Positions 1 through 11,433 of a stretch of 64,000 nucleotides of DNA are shown here, one piece after another. The translations under genes were made by a program, and so were the position numbers. The notes beneath the pieces were generated by a model. The model searched no databases. It was given only the letters and a program-made list of their open reading frames with translations, and had not been told where the DNA came from. The stretch's first letter is position 1. Each line of letters begins with the position of its first letter. Source of the DNA: Actinomyces oricola (GTDB lineage: Bacteria > Actinomycetota > Actinomycetes > Actinomycetales > Actinomycetaceae); the NCBI RefSeq assembly GCF_004104015.1, contig NZ_RYFV01000009.1, positions 27,854 to 91,853 of the forward strand. Reading direction: 5' to 3'.

Positions 1-1
1 C

Positions 2-679
2 AAGGCGCCCTTCTTCGTGAGGCAGAACCGGAAGGTCATTCTTCTGGCCATTGCCATCGCCGCCTTCAACCAGCTCTCGGGTATTAACGCCGTCCTGTAC
101 TACGCCCCGGAGATCTTCAAGCTCGCCGGTTTCGGCACTGAGGCCTCCTTCCTGCAATCAGCCGGCATTGGCCTGGTCAACCTCATCGCCACAGTGACGG
201 CGGTCTCCGTTATCGACAAGCTCGGGCGCCGCAAGCTCATGCTCGTTGGGACCATCGGCTACCTCATCTCCCTGGGGGCGCTCACGGGCCTGTTCCTCAT
301 TATTAAGGACGAGGGCTCGGGCGGCGCGGCCCCCAACCTCGTGCTGGCCGCCCTGGCCCTGTTCATCGCCTCCCACGCCTTCGGCGAGGGCTCAGTCATC
401 TGGGTCTTCATCTCTGAGATCTTCCCCTCGCGCATTCGCGCCCGCGGCCAGTCGCTGGGCTCGCTGACCCACTGGACCATGGCGGCCGTGGTGACCTGGG
501 CCTTCCCCGGGCTCGTGGCCGCCACCGGGCCGGCGGTCGGCTTCGGCTTCTTCTTCGTGTGCATGGTGGGACTGCTGCTGTGGGTCATCTTCGTCATGCC
601 CGAGACCAAGGGCATCGCCCTGGAGGACATGGACGAACACCTGGGCCTGACGGAGCCGGCTGCGGCCGGCGCGAAATAA
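2..679 (+). CDS. Sugar porter family MFS transporter, C-terminal part
   Basis: Cytoplasmic-membrane sugar importer of the major facilitator superfamily. The reading frame is open at the left edge, so the N-terminal half lies outside the window. Visible family hallmarks are the central segment AFNQLSGINAVLYYAPEIF, which matches the sugar-porter helix 7 region (QQxSGINxxxYY), the DKLGRRKL loop (D-x-x-GRR), the FPSRIRARGQS loop and the terminal PETKG motif. About six membrane helices remain. Substrate cannot be told from this fragment. It is convergent with putA, with a strong hairpin between them. Confidence 0.9.
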   Translation, partial: KAPFFVRQNRKVILLAIAIAAFNQLSGINAVLYYAPEIFKLAGFGTEASFLQSAGIGLVNLIATVTAVSVIDKLGRRKLMLVGTIGYLISLGALTGLFLIIKDEGSGGAAPNLVLAALALFIASHAFGEGSVIWVFISEIFPSRIRARGQSLGSLTHWTMAAVVTWAFPGLVAATGPAVGFGFFFVCMVGLLLWVIFVMPETKGIALEDMDEHLGLTEPAAAGAK

Positions 680-714
680 CCCCGGTCGATCCAACCGATC
701 AGCAACAACGGGCA

Positions 715-750
715 CGGGGGTGGTGGCCAATGCGCAGGCCACCACCCCCG
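715..750. terminator. Bidirectional terminator between sugar transporter and putA
   Basis: A perfect 14-bp stem, CGGGGGTGGTGGCC at 715-728 and its complement at 737-750, encloses an 8-base loop. It sits between two convergent genes and has no T-run, which is common in high-GC actinobacteria, so it can serve both strands. Confidence 0.75.
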
Positions 751-766
751 GTCGCTCCCCCTCGTC

Positions 767-3700
767 CTAGTGCAGCAGCCCCTTGGCCAGATCCAGGGGC
801 GTGCCGAAGCGGTGGCTGGTTATGGCCACAGCCTGCTCCCGCAGGAAGGTCAGCAGTTCGGTGTGCGGGCAGGTGGTGACCGGCCCGGTGTAGAGGGCCA
901 CATCGGGGCTGCCACCGGTGAGGGCACTGGCCTGCTGCCACAGTTCCTCACTGGGAACCCTCCTGTCCCCCACAATGCGCACGCGCACGCCCAGGGCGCC
1001 TGAGGAGGCCATGTCGGACAGACGGGCCTCCCACACGGCGCCGCGCTCGACAGCCACCTCCACGCCGGCCCCCAGCAGGGCCGCGCGCAGCGCCTGGGGC
1101 AGTGGCTCGGCCACCGACAGGCTCACCAGCCCCCCGGCGCGAATGCCGGCGGCCATGACCCGGGCCAGGTCCGATTGGTGGGTGCCGGCCTGGGCGCGCA
1201 CCACCACCGTAGTGGGTCGGTAGCGCAGGATATTGCGCTCGCACGCCAGGGCGGTGACGTCCTGGTTCTGACCGTAGACGCGCTCCCAGGCCTGGGCGTC
1301 GGCAACGAGCGCACGGCGCAGGGCGGCGACCTCCTGGTGGTCCAGATCCGTGCGCACGGCGTCGTAGACGGCGGCGACCCGGGGGTCGAGTGTGGAGTCC
1401 AGGGTCTGGTGCCCGCGCTCGACGGCGTCGTGGTGCTCGCCGCCATCCCCGGGGACGACCTCACCCAGTCCCAGCAGGTAGCTGGGACCGCCGGCCTTGG
1501 TGGTCGAGCCGATCGCGGAGCGCTTCCAGCCGCCAAAGGGCTGGCGGCGCACAATGGCGCCGGTAATGCCCCGGTTGACGTAGAGGTTGCCCGCCTCCAC
1601 GGCCTCCAACCACTGGCCGAGCTCCGCAGAATCGAGGGTCTGCAGCCCGGAGGTGAGTCCGTAATCGACGGCGTTGACGGCGTCAATGGCCTCCTGGAGC
1701 GTGTCTACGCGCATAACCCCCAGGACCGGTGCGAAGTACTCGGTGAGGTGGAATTCACTACCGGGCTCTACACCCATCCGAATGCCGGGACGCCACAGTC
1801 CCCCGCCGAGGTCCTGGGGCTCAAGCACCCAGTGCTCGCCGGCCCCGAGGGTGGTCAGGCCCCGCAGGGCCTTGGCGTCGTCGGGGACCACGACCGGGCC
1901 CACCTGGGAATCGAGGTGCTCGGGCAGGCGCACCCGCAGGGAGGACGTCGCATCGACGAGCTGGCGGGCAATGCGCGCCGAGCGGCCCGCCGAGCCGACC
2001 AAGATGAGCAGGGAGGCCGCCGAGCACTTCTGGCCGGCGTGGGCGAAGGCGGAGGAGACGACGTCGCGCACCGCCAGGTCGGGATCGGCCGACGGGGTGA
2101 CGATAATGGCGTTCTTGCCGCTGGTCTCCCCCAGCAGGTGCATGTCGGGCCGCCAGGAGCGGAATAGGCGCGCAGTGTCGTAGGAGCCGGTGAGGATAAC
2201 GCGCTCAACACTCGGGTGAGTCACCAGGTGCTGGGAGACCTCCCCGTCCTCGACGGGGGCCAGGACCAGAACCTCCTTGGGCACGCCGGCGTCGTGCAGG
2301 GCCCGTACCAGCTCGGCGGCGCAACGGCGTGCCGGGGGCGCCGGCTTGAGGATGACGCCGCTGCCGGTGGCCAAGGCGGCCACGACCCCGCCCACGGGGA
2401 TGGCCACCGGGAAGTTCCAGGGGGAGGCGACAACCGTCACGGCCACGGGCTGGAAGCGCGCCCCGGCCATGTGCTCGGGGTCCTCCAGCTCCAGGGCGGC
2501 CGAGGCGTAGTGATGGCAGAAATCGATGGCCTCTGAGACCTCGGGGTCGGCCTGGTCAATGGTCTTGCCGGCCTCGGAGGCGGCAACCTCAATGAGTTCG
2601 CCGCGGCGGGCGGCTAGAACATCCCCGGCGTGGTGGATGACGGCGGCCCGCTCCTGGGCGCCGCGCGCGGCCCAATCGGCGGCCGCCGCGGAGACGGCGG
2701 CAATGTTGGCGTCCGCGTCCGCGGTGGTGGCCCAGGCCTTCTCACCGTCCTTGACGGCCTTGACGCCGCGGGTGGAGCCGGGAACGGCGGCGGCAATGTC
2801 GCGGGCCCACTGGCGGTTGGCGGCCAGGGCCGGGTCGGAGTCGGGGGTGGAGGCGAAGGGGCGGCGGGCCTGCTCGGCGGTGGTTCCCGCCGGCTCGGAT
2901 ACGCCGCCAGCGGCTTCGGTGAGCCGGTCCTGGGTGCGCCGGGGCACCGGCACGGGCGCGTCGGGGTCCAGCTCGGCCAAAGCGTCCAGGAAGCGGAGGC
3001 GCTCACGATTGAAGACGTCCTCATCGGCGGCAATGTCGAAAACCCCGGACATGAAGTTGGCGGGGGCGGCGTTCTCCTCCAGTCGGCGCACCAGGTAGGA
3101 GATGGCGACGTCGAACTCCTCGGGGTGGACCACGGGAACGTAGAGGAGCAGGTGGCCGACATCTCGCCGCACGACCTCGGCCAGATCGGTGGCCATGCCG
3201 GAGAGCATCTCGAACTCGACGGCGTCCTCCACGCCGCGGGCGGCGCGCAGTTCGTAGGCGAAAGCGATGTCGAAGAGGTTCTGGCCGGCCACGCCCAGGC
3301 GGATGCCGGCAGTGCGCTCGGGGGTCATGGCCCAGGCGAGCATGCGCTTGTAGTTGGTGTCAGTGGCCTGCTTGGTGGGCCACGTGGTCAGCTCCCAGCC
3401 GTGGATCTCGGCGTCGACCGTCTCCATGGACAGGTTGGCGCCCTTGACCACGCGCACCTTAATGCGGCTGCCGCCCTCGGCCACGCGCCTGGCGGCCCAC
3501 TGCTGGAGGCGTTCGAGGGCGGCCAGGGAGTCCGGCAGGTAGGCCTGCAGGACAATGCCCGCCTCATAGCCGCGCATGTCCTCCTGGTCGAGGATCCTGG
3601 TGAAGACCGCCAGGGTCAGGTCGAGGTCCTTGTAGTCCTCCATGTCGAGGTTGAGGAAGGTGTCCTTGTCCCGGGCCAGGCGGTACAGGGGGCTGAGGGC

Positions 3701-4348
3701 CTCCACCCCGTGGGCGACGACCTCCTCGAAGCCCCAAGGGTTGTGGGGGCCGGTGACGGCTGAAACCTTAATGGAGACGTAGTCGACATCATCGCGCTCC
3801 ACCAGGCGGGAGACCTCGGCCAGGCGGCGGGCGGCCTCCTTCTCGCCCAGGACGGCCTCGCCCAGCAGGTTGACGTTGAGGCGGTTGCCGCTGGCGCGCA
3901 ACTTGGCCAGGGCCGGTCCCAGGCCGCGGTCGGTGGCATCGACCACGAGGTCGCCGACGAGCTCGCGGAAGGTGCGCCGGGCGATGGTGGCCGCGGTCCT
4001 GGGGGCCACGCGGGAGGCGACTCCGCCCAGGCCCATGGCGGCGGCCAGCGGGGCCGGCAGGAAGTCGGTGCGCCCCGCGGCGAGCCTGGCCAGCGCCGCC
4101 CCGGCGACGTCGAGGTCGGCGGGGCGCACAACGTCATCGACGAAGCGGGTGGTGAAGGTCAAGCCCTCGGGGTCGGCGAGGATGGAGGACAAGAGCTTAG
4201 CGGCGCGCGGCGTGGGCTCGTGGACGGACTCCTCGACCCAGCGCCGGGCGCGCTCCACGGCTTTGAGACCGAGGTCCCAGAGGTCGTCTGGGCAGGGGCG
4301 CTCCGGGCTGTGGTCGGGGCGGATCGGTGCGGGCACGGGAACGCTCAT
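767..4348 (-). CDS. putA: Bifunctional proline dehydrogenase / L-glutamate-gamma-semialdehyde dehydrogenase
   Basis: Oxidises proline to glutamate in two steps: FAD-dependent proline dehydrogenase, then NAD-dependent P5C dehydrogenase. The N-terminal 450 or so residues form the PRODH barrel (segments such as VSIKVSAVTGP, VRVVKGANL and YVPVVHPEEFDVAISYLVRR). The aldehyde dehydrogenase follows, with SPWNFPVAIPVGG, LLGETSGKNAI and the catalytic cysteine segment HAGQKCSAASLL. Beyond the dehydrogenase are about 200 more residues of lower similarity. The ATG at 4348 is chosen because GAGAGG lies about 9 bases upstream; an in-frame extension to 4414 exists but looks non-coding. No regulator gene is adjacent. 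Confidence 0.95.
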   Translation of the reverse strand: MSVPVPAPIRPDHSPERPCPDDLWDLGLKAVERARRWVEESVHEPTPRAAKLLSSILADPEGLTFTTRFVDDVVRPADLDVAGAALARLAAGRTDFLPAPLAAAMGLGGVASRVAPRTAATIARRTFRELVGDLVVDATDRGLGPALAKLRASGNRLNVNLLGEAVLGEKEAARRLAEVSRLVERDDVDYVSIKVSAVTGPHNPWGFEEVVAHGVEALSPLYRLARDKDTFLNLDMEDYKDLDLTLAVFTRILDQEDMRGYEAGIVLQAYLPDSLAALERLQQWAARRVAEGGSRIKVRVVKGANLSMETVDAEIHGWELTTWPTKQATDTNYKRMLAWAMTPERTAGIRLGVAGQNLFDIAFAYELRAARGVEDAVEFEMLSGMATDLAEVVRRDVGHLLLYVPVVHPEEFDVAISYLVRRLEENAAPANFMSGVFDIAADEDVFNRERLRFLDALAELDPDAPVPVPRRTQDRLTEAAGGVSEPAGTTAEQARRPFASTPDSDPALAANRQWARDIAAAVPGSTRGVKAVKDGEKAWATTADADANIAAVSAAAADWAARGAQERAAVIHHAGDVLAARRGELIEVAASEAGKTIDQADPEVSEAIDFCHHYASAALELEDPEHMAGARFQPVAVTVVASPWNFPVAIPVGGVVAALATGSGVILKPAPPARRCAAELVRALHDAGVPKEVLVLAPVEDGEVSQHLVTHPSVERVILTGSYDTARLFRSWRPDMHLLGETSGKNAIIVTPSADPDLAVRDVVSSAFAHAGQKCSAASLLILVGSAGRSARIARQLVDATSSLRVRLPEHLDSQVGPVVVPDDAKALRGLTTLGAGEHWVLEPQDLGGGLWRPGIRMGVEPGSEFHLTEYFAPVLGVMRVDTLQEAIDAVNAVDYGLTSGLQTLDSAELGQWLEAVEAGNLYVNRGITGAIVRRQPFGGWKRSAIGSTTKAGGPSYLLGLGEVVPGDGGEHHDAVERGHQTLDSTLDPRVAAVYDAVRTDLDHQEVAALRRALVADAQAWERVYGQNQDVTALACERNILRYRPTTVVVRAQAGTHQSDLARVMAAGIRAGGLVSLSVAEPLPQALRAALLGAGVEVAVERGAVWEARLSDMASSGALGVRVRIVGDRRVPSEELWQQASALTGGSPDVALYTGPVTTCPHTELLTFLREQAVAITSHRFGTPLDLAKGLLH

Positions 4349-4519
4349 GGTGGCTGCCTCTCGCTGGACGCGCTTCAACCCGCACATTCTGCGCCATGAT
4401 TGTGGTTTTCGCACCTATTGCCGGCTTCTCCACAAGGTGTCTTCGCCCACCGCAACCACTTCGGGGCCGGGGGGCCGAGCGCCGGCGGGGGCGCCGGGCG
4501 CCAACCCGGTCAGTCCCGG

Positions 4520-6308
4520 TCAATAGAGCATGGGGAACAGCCCCCAGTAGGCCAACTCCAGAAGGAGGACTATGGTCCCTATTAGGGCGCTGGCCAGGAC
4601 CCCGGCGGCAGGCCGGGTCAGGAACCGGGGCCCCCCGGTGGTGCGGCGGGTCCGGCACATGCGCCAGGCCCGCTGCACCACCTTGACCAAGATGACCAGG
4701 GTCAGGAGCGCTGAGACCTGGGCGGCGAGCCAGCCGCCATAGGAGATCCAGGCGTTGGTCTCCTGGTCCAGGGCCAGGCGAATAACAGCGCCGATGTAGA
4801 CCAGGTAGAGCGCCCAGGTGCCCAAGACCGACAGGCACAGGCTGACTGTCCATCTCCCAATGGGCGCCGGCAGGCGCAGGCCTGCGCGGCCGCCGAGGCA
4901 GGGAAGCTGGCCCAGCCCCCATCCGGCGCCCGCGGCCGCCACCAGGCCCAGGCCGGCGACAATACCGGCGAGCATGAGGTCGCCCGAGGCGTACCAGCGG
5001 GTGGCACCGGGCCGGCTCGCCCGGTGCTCCTGGGTGGGGGTGGCCCCGGCCACGCGGGGGGGCGGCGTCCGCGGTGGCGGGCAGCCCCGTCACCCACCGG
5101 GCCAGGTCGCGGGCCACCCCCGGGGCCAGGGGCCCGTCGGTGTCGCCGCCGAGTTTGAGGCCGTGGTTGGCATCGGCGTAGTAGCGGACCGTGAGCTGGT
5201 GGTTGCCGTTGACCTGAATGGAGTCCCACACCCGCAGCGGCCCCTGAACCACCGGCATGGAGCGGTCGGCGGTGCCGTAGAGCATGAGAATGGGCTGGGT
5301 GAGGCGCTGTTCGTAGGCGGCCGGGTCGACATCGGCGTACTCAAAGCCGCCGGGCACCTGGGACGCCCCCAGGACCCGCGGAATAATGCGCATTAACGGC
5401 TCTGGCACGCCCACGTCGCGCAGGTAGGAGTCGGCGGCGAAGGCCGCTTGCTCGCGCAGGGAGACGATCGGTGCGGAGGCCAGCACCAGGAAGGCGACCC
5501 GGGGGTCCTCGGCGGCCAGGATTACCCCGGGGATGGCCCCCTCGGACTCCGCGTACAGGCCCACGTGCCCGGGGTCGACGCCGGGCAGGGAGCGCAGGTA
5601 GTCCACCGAGGCGCGGTAGTCGTTGGCCATGGAGATGTAGTCGCGCTCGGTAAGCGAATAGTCCTCCATGGGTTTGGAGGGCACGAGCGTGGTCGCCCCG
5701 GCGGAGGCCAGGGCCTGCGCCTGCTCGGCGAAGCCGTCAATGCTCTGGGTGCCGGCGCCGTGAAGGAAGACGACGCCGGGGGTGCTCGTCTTGACCCCCA
5801 GGGGGCGGCGCAATAGGGCGGGAAGCTGCTCGCCGTCGGCCTGGGTAATGGTCACGGTGGTGGTCTCAACCTGGTAGGTGCCCACGGGGGCGGTGACCGC
5901 ATTGCCGCCTATGGCGGTGCTGGTGGAGGCGGGCAGCAGCGGGTTGGGGACCGGCTCGGGGCGCCAACGCGGACCGGCGAGAGTCCCGATCAAGCTCAGC
6001 CCCAGGACCACGACCACCACCGCCCCCATGGTGCGGTGGTCCTCCGAGACTGCTAGCACCAGGGCCGCTAGGCCCAGGGTGCAGATAATCTCCCAGATCT
6101 CGTCGCCGCCGGTGCCCAGGAGCGCCAGGGTCAGGGCGACGGCTCCAGTGGCGACCAGCACCAGCAATGTGGTGGCGCGAGAGCTGCGCCACAAGTGCGC
6201 CACCAGGCGCCACCCCCTTGTGGGGAGGGCGGCCAGGAATCTCCAGCCCGAGCGGATTTCCGCGCGGGTGGGGTGGACGGGCTCCCCCCGGGGCCGGCGC
6301 CGGATCAT
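4520..6308 (-). pseudogene. Membrane-anchored alpha/beta hydrolase, frameshifted in a G7 tract
   Basis: Three hydrophobic segments (residues about 46-66, 72-88 and 94-112) precede an alpha/beta hydrolase domain. That domain has an oxyanion segment FLHGAG (181-186), a nucleophile elbow AESEG (Ser255), Asp348 in GTADRS and His382 in DANHGLK. After residue about 417 the frame runs into low-complexity non-protein sequence. A membrane domain with several helices resumes in another frame from 5053 to the stop at 4520. Removing one base from the run of seven G at 5056-5062 joins both halves into about 595 residues. The start codon overlaps the era stop by one base, so it is the last gene of that operon. 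Substrate unknown. A sequencing error or phase variation would equally explain the break. Confidence 0.75.
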
Positions 6309-7381
6309 TAGAACCCGAGCTTGGCCAGGGCCTTGGGGTCGGACTGCCAGTCCTTGGCGGTGCGCACGTGCAGGTCGAGGTAGACCTTGCGGCCCAGCAG
6401 TTCCTCAATGCCGGCTCGCGCCCGCACGCCGACCTCCTTGAGCCGTGCCCCGCCGCGGCCAATAATGATGGCCTTCTGGGAATCGCGCTCCACCACGAGG
6501 CTGACGCGCACCTGGAGGCGCTGGCCGGCCCCCTTGATGTAGGCGCCGCGTTCGCGGGCTGAACGCGGGTCGACAATCTCATCGACGACGACGGCCAGGG
6601 AGTGGGGCAGCTCGTCGTGCACGCCCTCCAGGGCGGCCTCGCGCACGAGCTCGGCGACCATGACCTGCTGGGGCTCGTCGGTAATCTCCCCAGTGGGGTA
6701 CAGGGGCGCCGAGAGCGGCAGGTGGCCCATGAGGACGTCCTCCAGCACGGTGACCTGCTCACCGGTCTTCGCGGAGACCGGGACAATGTCGGCCCAGTCG
6801 CCGAGCCGGTCAACGGCCAGGAGCTGGGCGGCCAGCCCCTGGCGCGAGACGGTGTCCGCCTTGGTGACGACGGCGACCACGGGAGTGCGCAATTCGGCGA
6901 GATCCCGGGCGATAAAACGGTCGCCGGGGCCGATCTTCTCGTTGGCGGGCACGCAGAAGGCGATGACGTCGACCTCGGTGAGGGTTTCGCGCACCAGGTT
7001 GTTCAGGCGCTTGCCCAGTAATGTCTTGGGGCGGTGCAGGCCGGGGGTGTCGACCAGGACGAGCTGGGCGTGGCGGCGGTGGACGACGCCGCGCACATTG
7101 TGGCGGGTGGTCTGGGGCCGCCCGGAGGTAATGGCGACCTTGGCGCCCACCAGAGCGTTGGTCAGGGTGGATTTGCCCGCGTTGGGGCGCCCAATGAGGC
7201 AGGCGAAGCCGGCATGGAAATCCTCGGGAATCGTGGGGATCACGATCCGGGCGGGGGCGCCCGGGTCCTCCTGGTCCCCTGGGCCCTCCAGGGCATTGGG
7301 GCCGCCCATGAGTTCGGTGTCAGTGGGGAAGCGGACGGGCTGGGTGTCGCTGGTCCTGGGGCTGTCCGGCTTGTCGCTCAT
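6308..7381 (-). CDS. era: GTPase Era, ribosome assembly factor
   Basis: Essential GTPase that binds the 3' end of 16S rRNA during 30S maturation. G1 is [10 protein letters not shown]2 lies in the GRPQTTRH region, G3 is DTPGLH and G4 is TKAD. The C-terminal KH RNA-binding domain includes [13 protein letters not shown]. At 357 aa it is longer than the usual 300 or so, because of a roughly 50-residue polar N-terminal extension. It overlaps the CNNM gene upstream by ATGA and the hydrolase downstream by one base, indicating translational coupling. Confidence 0.96.
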   Translation of the reverse strand: MSDKPDSPRTSDTQPVRFPTDTELMGGPNALEGPGDQEDPGAPARIVIPTIPEDFHAGFACLIGRPNAGKSTLTNALVGAKVAITSGRPQTTRHNVRGVVHRRHAQLVLVDTPGLHRPKTLLGKRLNNLVRETLTEVDVIAFCVPANEKIGPGDRFIARDLAELRTPVVAVVTKADTVSRQGLAAQLLAVDRLGDWADIVPVSAKTGEQVTVLEDVLMGHLPLSAPLYPTGEITDEPQQVMVAELVREAALEGVHDELPHSLAVVVDEIVDPRSARERGAYIKGAGQRLQVRVSLVVERDSQKAIIIGRGGARLKEVGVRARAGIEELLGRKVYLDLHVRTAKDWQSDPKALAKLGF

Positions 7382-8667
7382 TGCTCTCGCTGTTCGTCGT
7401 CGTCTGGTTCGGGGGCGCGCGAGGCCAGGAGACTGGCGACCTGGCGGCGCCTCCCGCTGGCCTCCTCGGCCACCAGGCGCACGCCCTGGGCGTCCCCGGT
7501 GGCCCCGGGCAAGGGGACCCGGCCAATGGCCTTGGTGAGTAGGCCGCCGGCGGTATCGACGTCGTCGTCGTCGATCTCCAGATCGAACAACTCGCCGAGC
7601 TCGTCCAGGCCCAGGCGCGCCGGGACCCGGAAGGTGCCGTTCCCGAGGTCTTCAACCTCGGGCTCGGCGCGGTCGTGTTCGTCGGTGAGCTCTCCGACGA
7701 CCTCCTCCAGAAGATCCTCCATCGTGACCAGCCCGGCGATGCCCCCGTACTCGTCGACGGCCAGGACCATGTGGATGTGCCTGGTCTGCATCTCGCGCAG
7801 CAGGTCGTCGGCCAGTTTGGTCTCGGGGATGTAGACGGCTTCGCGCACGAAGGCGGACACGGGCAGGTCCTCGTGATCCGGGTGGGCGGCCAGGCGCCGC
7901 AGCAGGTCCTTGAGGTAGAGGGTGCCGCGGATGTCGTCGGCGTCCTCCCCAATGACTGGTACACGGGAGTAGCCCGAGAGGGTGAACAGGCGCATGGCGG
8001 CGCGCGCGGGTTTGGTGGAGTCAATGGTGACCATGTCGGGGCGGGGCACCATGACTTCGCGCACGAGGGTCTGGCCGAGTTCGACCACCGAGCGCATCAT
8101 CTGGCGGTCCTCGTCCTCAATGGTGTCGCTCTCACCGATCTCGTCGATCATCTCGCGCAGGTCCTGGCTGACGGCCTCACGGGCCTCGGCCTGAGTGAGG
8201 GTGGCCGAGCGCCCGAAGCGCGACTCCAGCCACCGCCAAGGGCCCCCCAGGGTGTCAACGCGCGCCAACAGGCCCCCGAGGGCCAGGAGGGTGGCGTCGG
8301 GGTTGCGGCGCCCCACTGAGCGCGGTGAGATGCCGGCCACCAGGCCCAGGAGTACGGCGTTGACGACCACGGAGACGGCCAGGACCTCCCACCAGACCTC
8401 CAGGACCCCGGCGACGGCGAGGGTGAGCAGGATGGCGGCGAGCATGTCGACGGCGACGCGCACCGAGGCCACCACGCCCAGCACCTGGGCCCGGCGCTGA
8501 GCCAGGTCGACCACGCGTGCGGCGCCGCGACGGCCGTCCTCGAGAAGGTCCTCGGCGGCGGCCCGGGTCATGCGGGTCAGGGCCGCCTCGCCCGCCGATA
8601 GCAGGGCGCCCAGTGCCAGGATGAGGACGGCCCCGGTGGTCAGGAGGGCGACCGGTGTGCCGTTCAC
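7378..8667 (-). CDS. CNNM/CorC (HlyC) family membrane protein with CBS domains
   Basis: Predicted metal-ion (Mg/Co) transport-related membrane protein. The N-terminal DUF21/CNNM domain has about four hydrophobic helices, beginning [27 protein letters not shown] pair follows ([11 protein letters not shown] and [19 protein letters not shown]), then a C-terminal CorC_HlyC domain ([23 protein letters not shown]). Length 429 aa is normal. It is coupled by 4-base overlaps to ybeY and era, an order seen in many actinobacteria. Direct ion specificity cannot be read from the sequence. Confidence 0.92.
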   Translation of the reverse strand: MNGTPVALLTTGAVLILALGALLSAGEAALTRMTRAAAEDLLEDGRRGAARVVDLAQRRAQVLGVVASVRVAVDMLAAILLTLAVAGVLEVWWEVLAVSVVVNAVLLGLVAGISPRSVGRRNPDATLLALGGLLARVDTLGGPWRWLESRFGRSATLTQAEAREAVSQDLREMIDEIGESDTIEDEDRQMMRSVVELGQTLVREVMVPRPDMVTIDSTKPARAAMRLFTLSGYSRVPVIGEDADDIRGTLYLKDLLRRLAAHPDHEDLPVSAFVREAVYIPETKLADDLLREMQTRHIHMVLAVDEYGGIAGLVTMEDLLEEVVGELTDEHDRAEPEVEDLGNGTFRVPARLGLDELGELFDLEIDDDDVDTAGGLLTKAIGRVPLPGATGDAQGVRLVAEEASGRRRQVASLLASRAPEPDDDEQREQ

Positions 8668-9118
8668 GCTCCGCGCTCCGCGAGGAAGGTGAGCAGGAGG
8701 GTGCGCTGAAGCTCGAACATCTCCCGCTCATCCTGCTCCTGGGCGTGGTCGAAGCCCAGGAGATGGAGAATGCCGTGGGTGGCCAGCAGCAGCATTTCCT
8801 CGGCGGCCGAGTGGCCGGCGGCAATGGCCTGCTTGGCGGCGACCTGGGGGCAAATGACGACGTCGCCGAGCGTCCCGGCGGGGGTCGGCGCGCCGGGGGC
8901 GCCGGGGCGCAGTTCGTCCATGGGGAAGCTCATGACATCGGTGGGGCCGGGCAGGTCCAGCCAGCGCTGGTGGAGCTCGGCCATGGGCTCAGGGTCAACG
9001 AAGATAATGGCGAGTTCCGCCAGGGGGTTGACGTGCAGGGCGCTGAGGACGTGGTCGGCCAAGGCCGCGAACTCGGCTTCGTCGAGCACGACCTCGGTCT
9101 CATTGTTGACCTCGGTGG

Positions 9119-9122
<4 letters not shown>
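8664..9122 (-). CDS. ybeY: Endoribonuclease YbeY, 16S rRNA maturation
   Basis: Single-strand-specific metal-dependent RNase acting in 16S rRNA 3' processing and ribosome quality control. The zinc motif H-x3-H-x5-H is intact in [11 protein letters not shown]. The upstream [20 protein letters not shown] segment and the [10 protein letters not shown] strand are typical. Length 152 aa is standard. It overlaps phoH and the CNNM gene by ATGA-type junctions, consistent with the conserved phoH-ybeY-corC-era unit. Confidence 0.96.
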
Positions 9123-10267
<1,145 letters not shown>

Positions 10268-10413
10268 CGTGGCCTGATCGTACTGTGCGGGCCGGAGTGC
10301 GGTACCGCCATACGCCTCCGGGGCGGGACCGGGACCGGTCGGCGCGGGCGGCCCCGCAGCGGCGAACCGGGGCCGAGACTCGCCTCAGGGCATTCCCGCG
10401 CCATGAGCTCGGC

Positions 10414-11283
10414 TCACACCACCATGGCCAAGGTGCCGACCACCAGGAGGAGCAGGCCGGTCAGGTAGCGCGCGCTCATGGTCTCGTGCAGCGCCAGGCC
10501 GGAGAAGGCGACGGTCACCAGGACGCTGAGCTTGTCAAGGGGAACCACCACGGACACCGGGCCGTCCTGGAGGGCGCGGTAGAAGCACAGCCAGGAGGCG
10601 CAGGTCGCCAGCCCGGAGGCCAGGATGAAGCACATCTCCTTGCGCGATACGCCCCGCACCTGGCTCCTCTTGCCAGTGACCGCCACCATGGCCCAGGCCA
10701 TGACCAGAACCACCGCGGTGCGCACCGCGGTGCCGAGGTTGGATTCCACGCCCACAATGCCGGCCTTCCCCAGGATCGCCGTCAGTGCGGCGAACAGCGC
10801 CGAGCCCAGGGCGTAGGCGAGCCAGCTGCGCCCGTCTCGCAGCCCCCGTGGCAGGGCGGTGAGGTCATTGCGGTCGATCATGAGCATGGTGCCGGCCGTC
10901 ATGAGCACCACGCCGAGAGCGCCCGCGGCGCTGAGCCGTTCCCCCAGGAGCACAAGGGCCAGGAGCACTGTCAGGACCGTGCTGAGCTTGTCAATGGGCA
11001 CGACCTTGCTCACCGACCCCAACTGGAGGGCCTTGAAGTAGCACAGCCAGGACGCTCCGGTCGCCAGGCCGGAGGACACCAGCAGGACCAGGCTGCGCCC
11101 GGGCACCTGGGTGATGGAGTCGTGGGAGCCCACCAGCAGAACCATGAGGCAGGCCCCGGCCAGGACCACGGGGGTGCGCAGCGCCGTGGCCACGGTGGAG
11201 TCGGTGGTGCGCACCCCCGCCTTGGCGAGCACAGCGGTCAGCCCTGCGAAGAGGGCCGAGCCGCACGCGAAAACCAGCCACAT
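10414..11283 (-). CDS. EamA/DMT-family membrane transporter
   Basis: Ten-helix drug/metabolite transporter made of two homologous halves. The repeat is visible: CGSALFAGLTAVLAKAGV near the N-terminus and LGSALFAALTAILGKAGI at mid-protein, each followed by a SGLATxASWLCxxxALQ helix and a VVPxDKLSxxxTV segment. Length 289 aa fits. Substrate unknown. The ATG at 11283 follows TAGGCT (11290-11295) by 6 bases, so it is probably translated from a leaderless mRNA. It stands alone between the phoH operon and the ABC exporter. Confidence 0.9.
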   Translation of the reverse strand: MWLVFACGSALFAGLTAVLAKAGVRTTDSTVATALRTPVVLAGACLMVLLVGSHDSITQVPGRSLVLLVSSGLATGASWLCYFKALQLGSVSKVVPIDKLSTVLTVLLALVLLGERLSAAGALGVVLMTAGTMLMIDRNDLTALPRGLRDGRSWLAYALGSALFAALTAILGKAGIVGVESNLGTAVRTAVVLVMAWAMVAVTGKRSQVRGVSRKEMCFILASGLATCASWLCFYRALQDGPVSVVVPLDKLSVLVTVAFSGLALHETMSARYLTGLLLLVVGTLAMVV

Positions 11284-11433
11284 GCCGTCAGCCTATCGGC
11301 TTGCCGGGGCGCCTCCATAGGGCCGGCGCCTCCATAGGGGCGGGCGGCATCTGAGGCGGGCGGCGCCGGAGGCCGGCCCCGTAGAGGCGGGCGCGCTGAA
11401 GGCGGGCGCTGGAGGCCGGCGGCGCCCGCCGCC

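Noticed and set aside
4197..4519. Continuation of the hydrolase frame into putA
   Set aside because: After the G7 tract the frame is low-complexity. Membrane helices resume in the other frame and stop at 4520.
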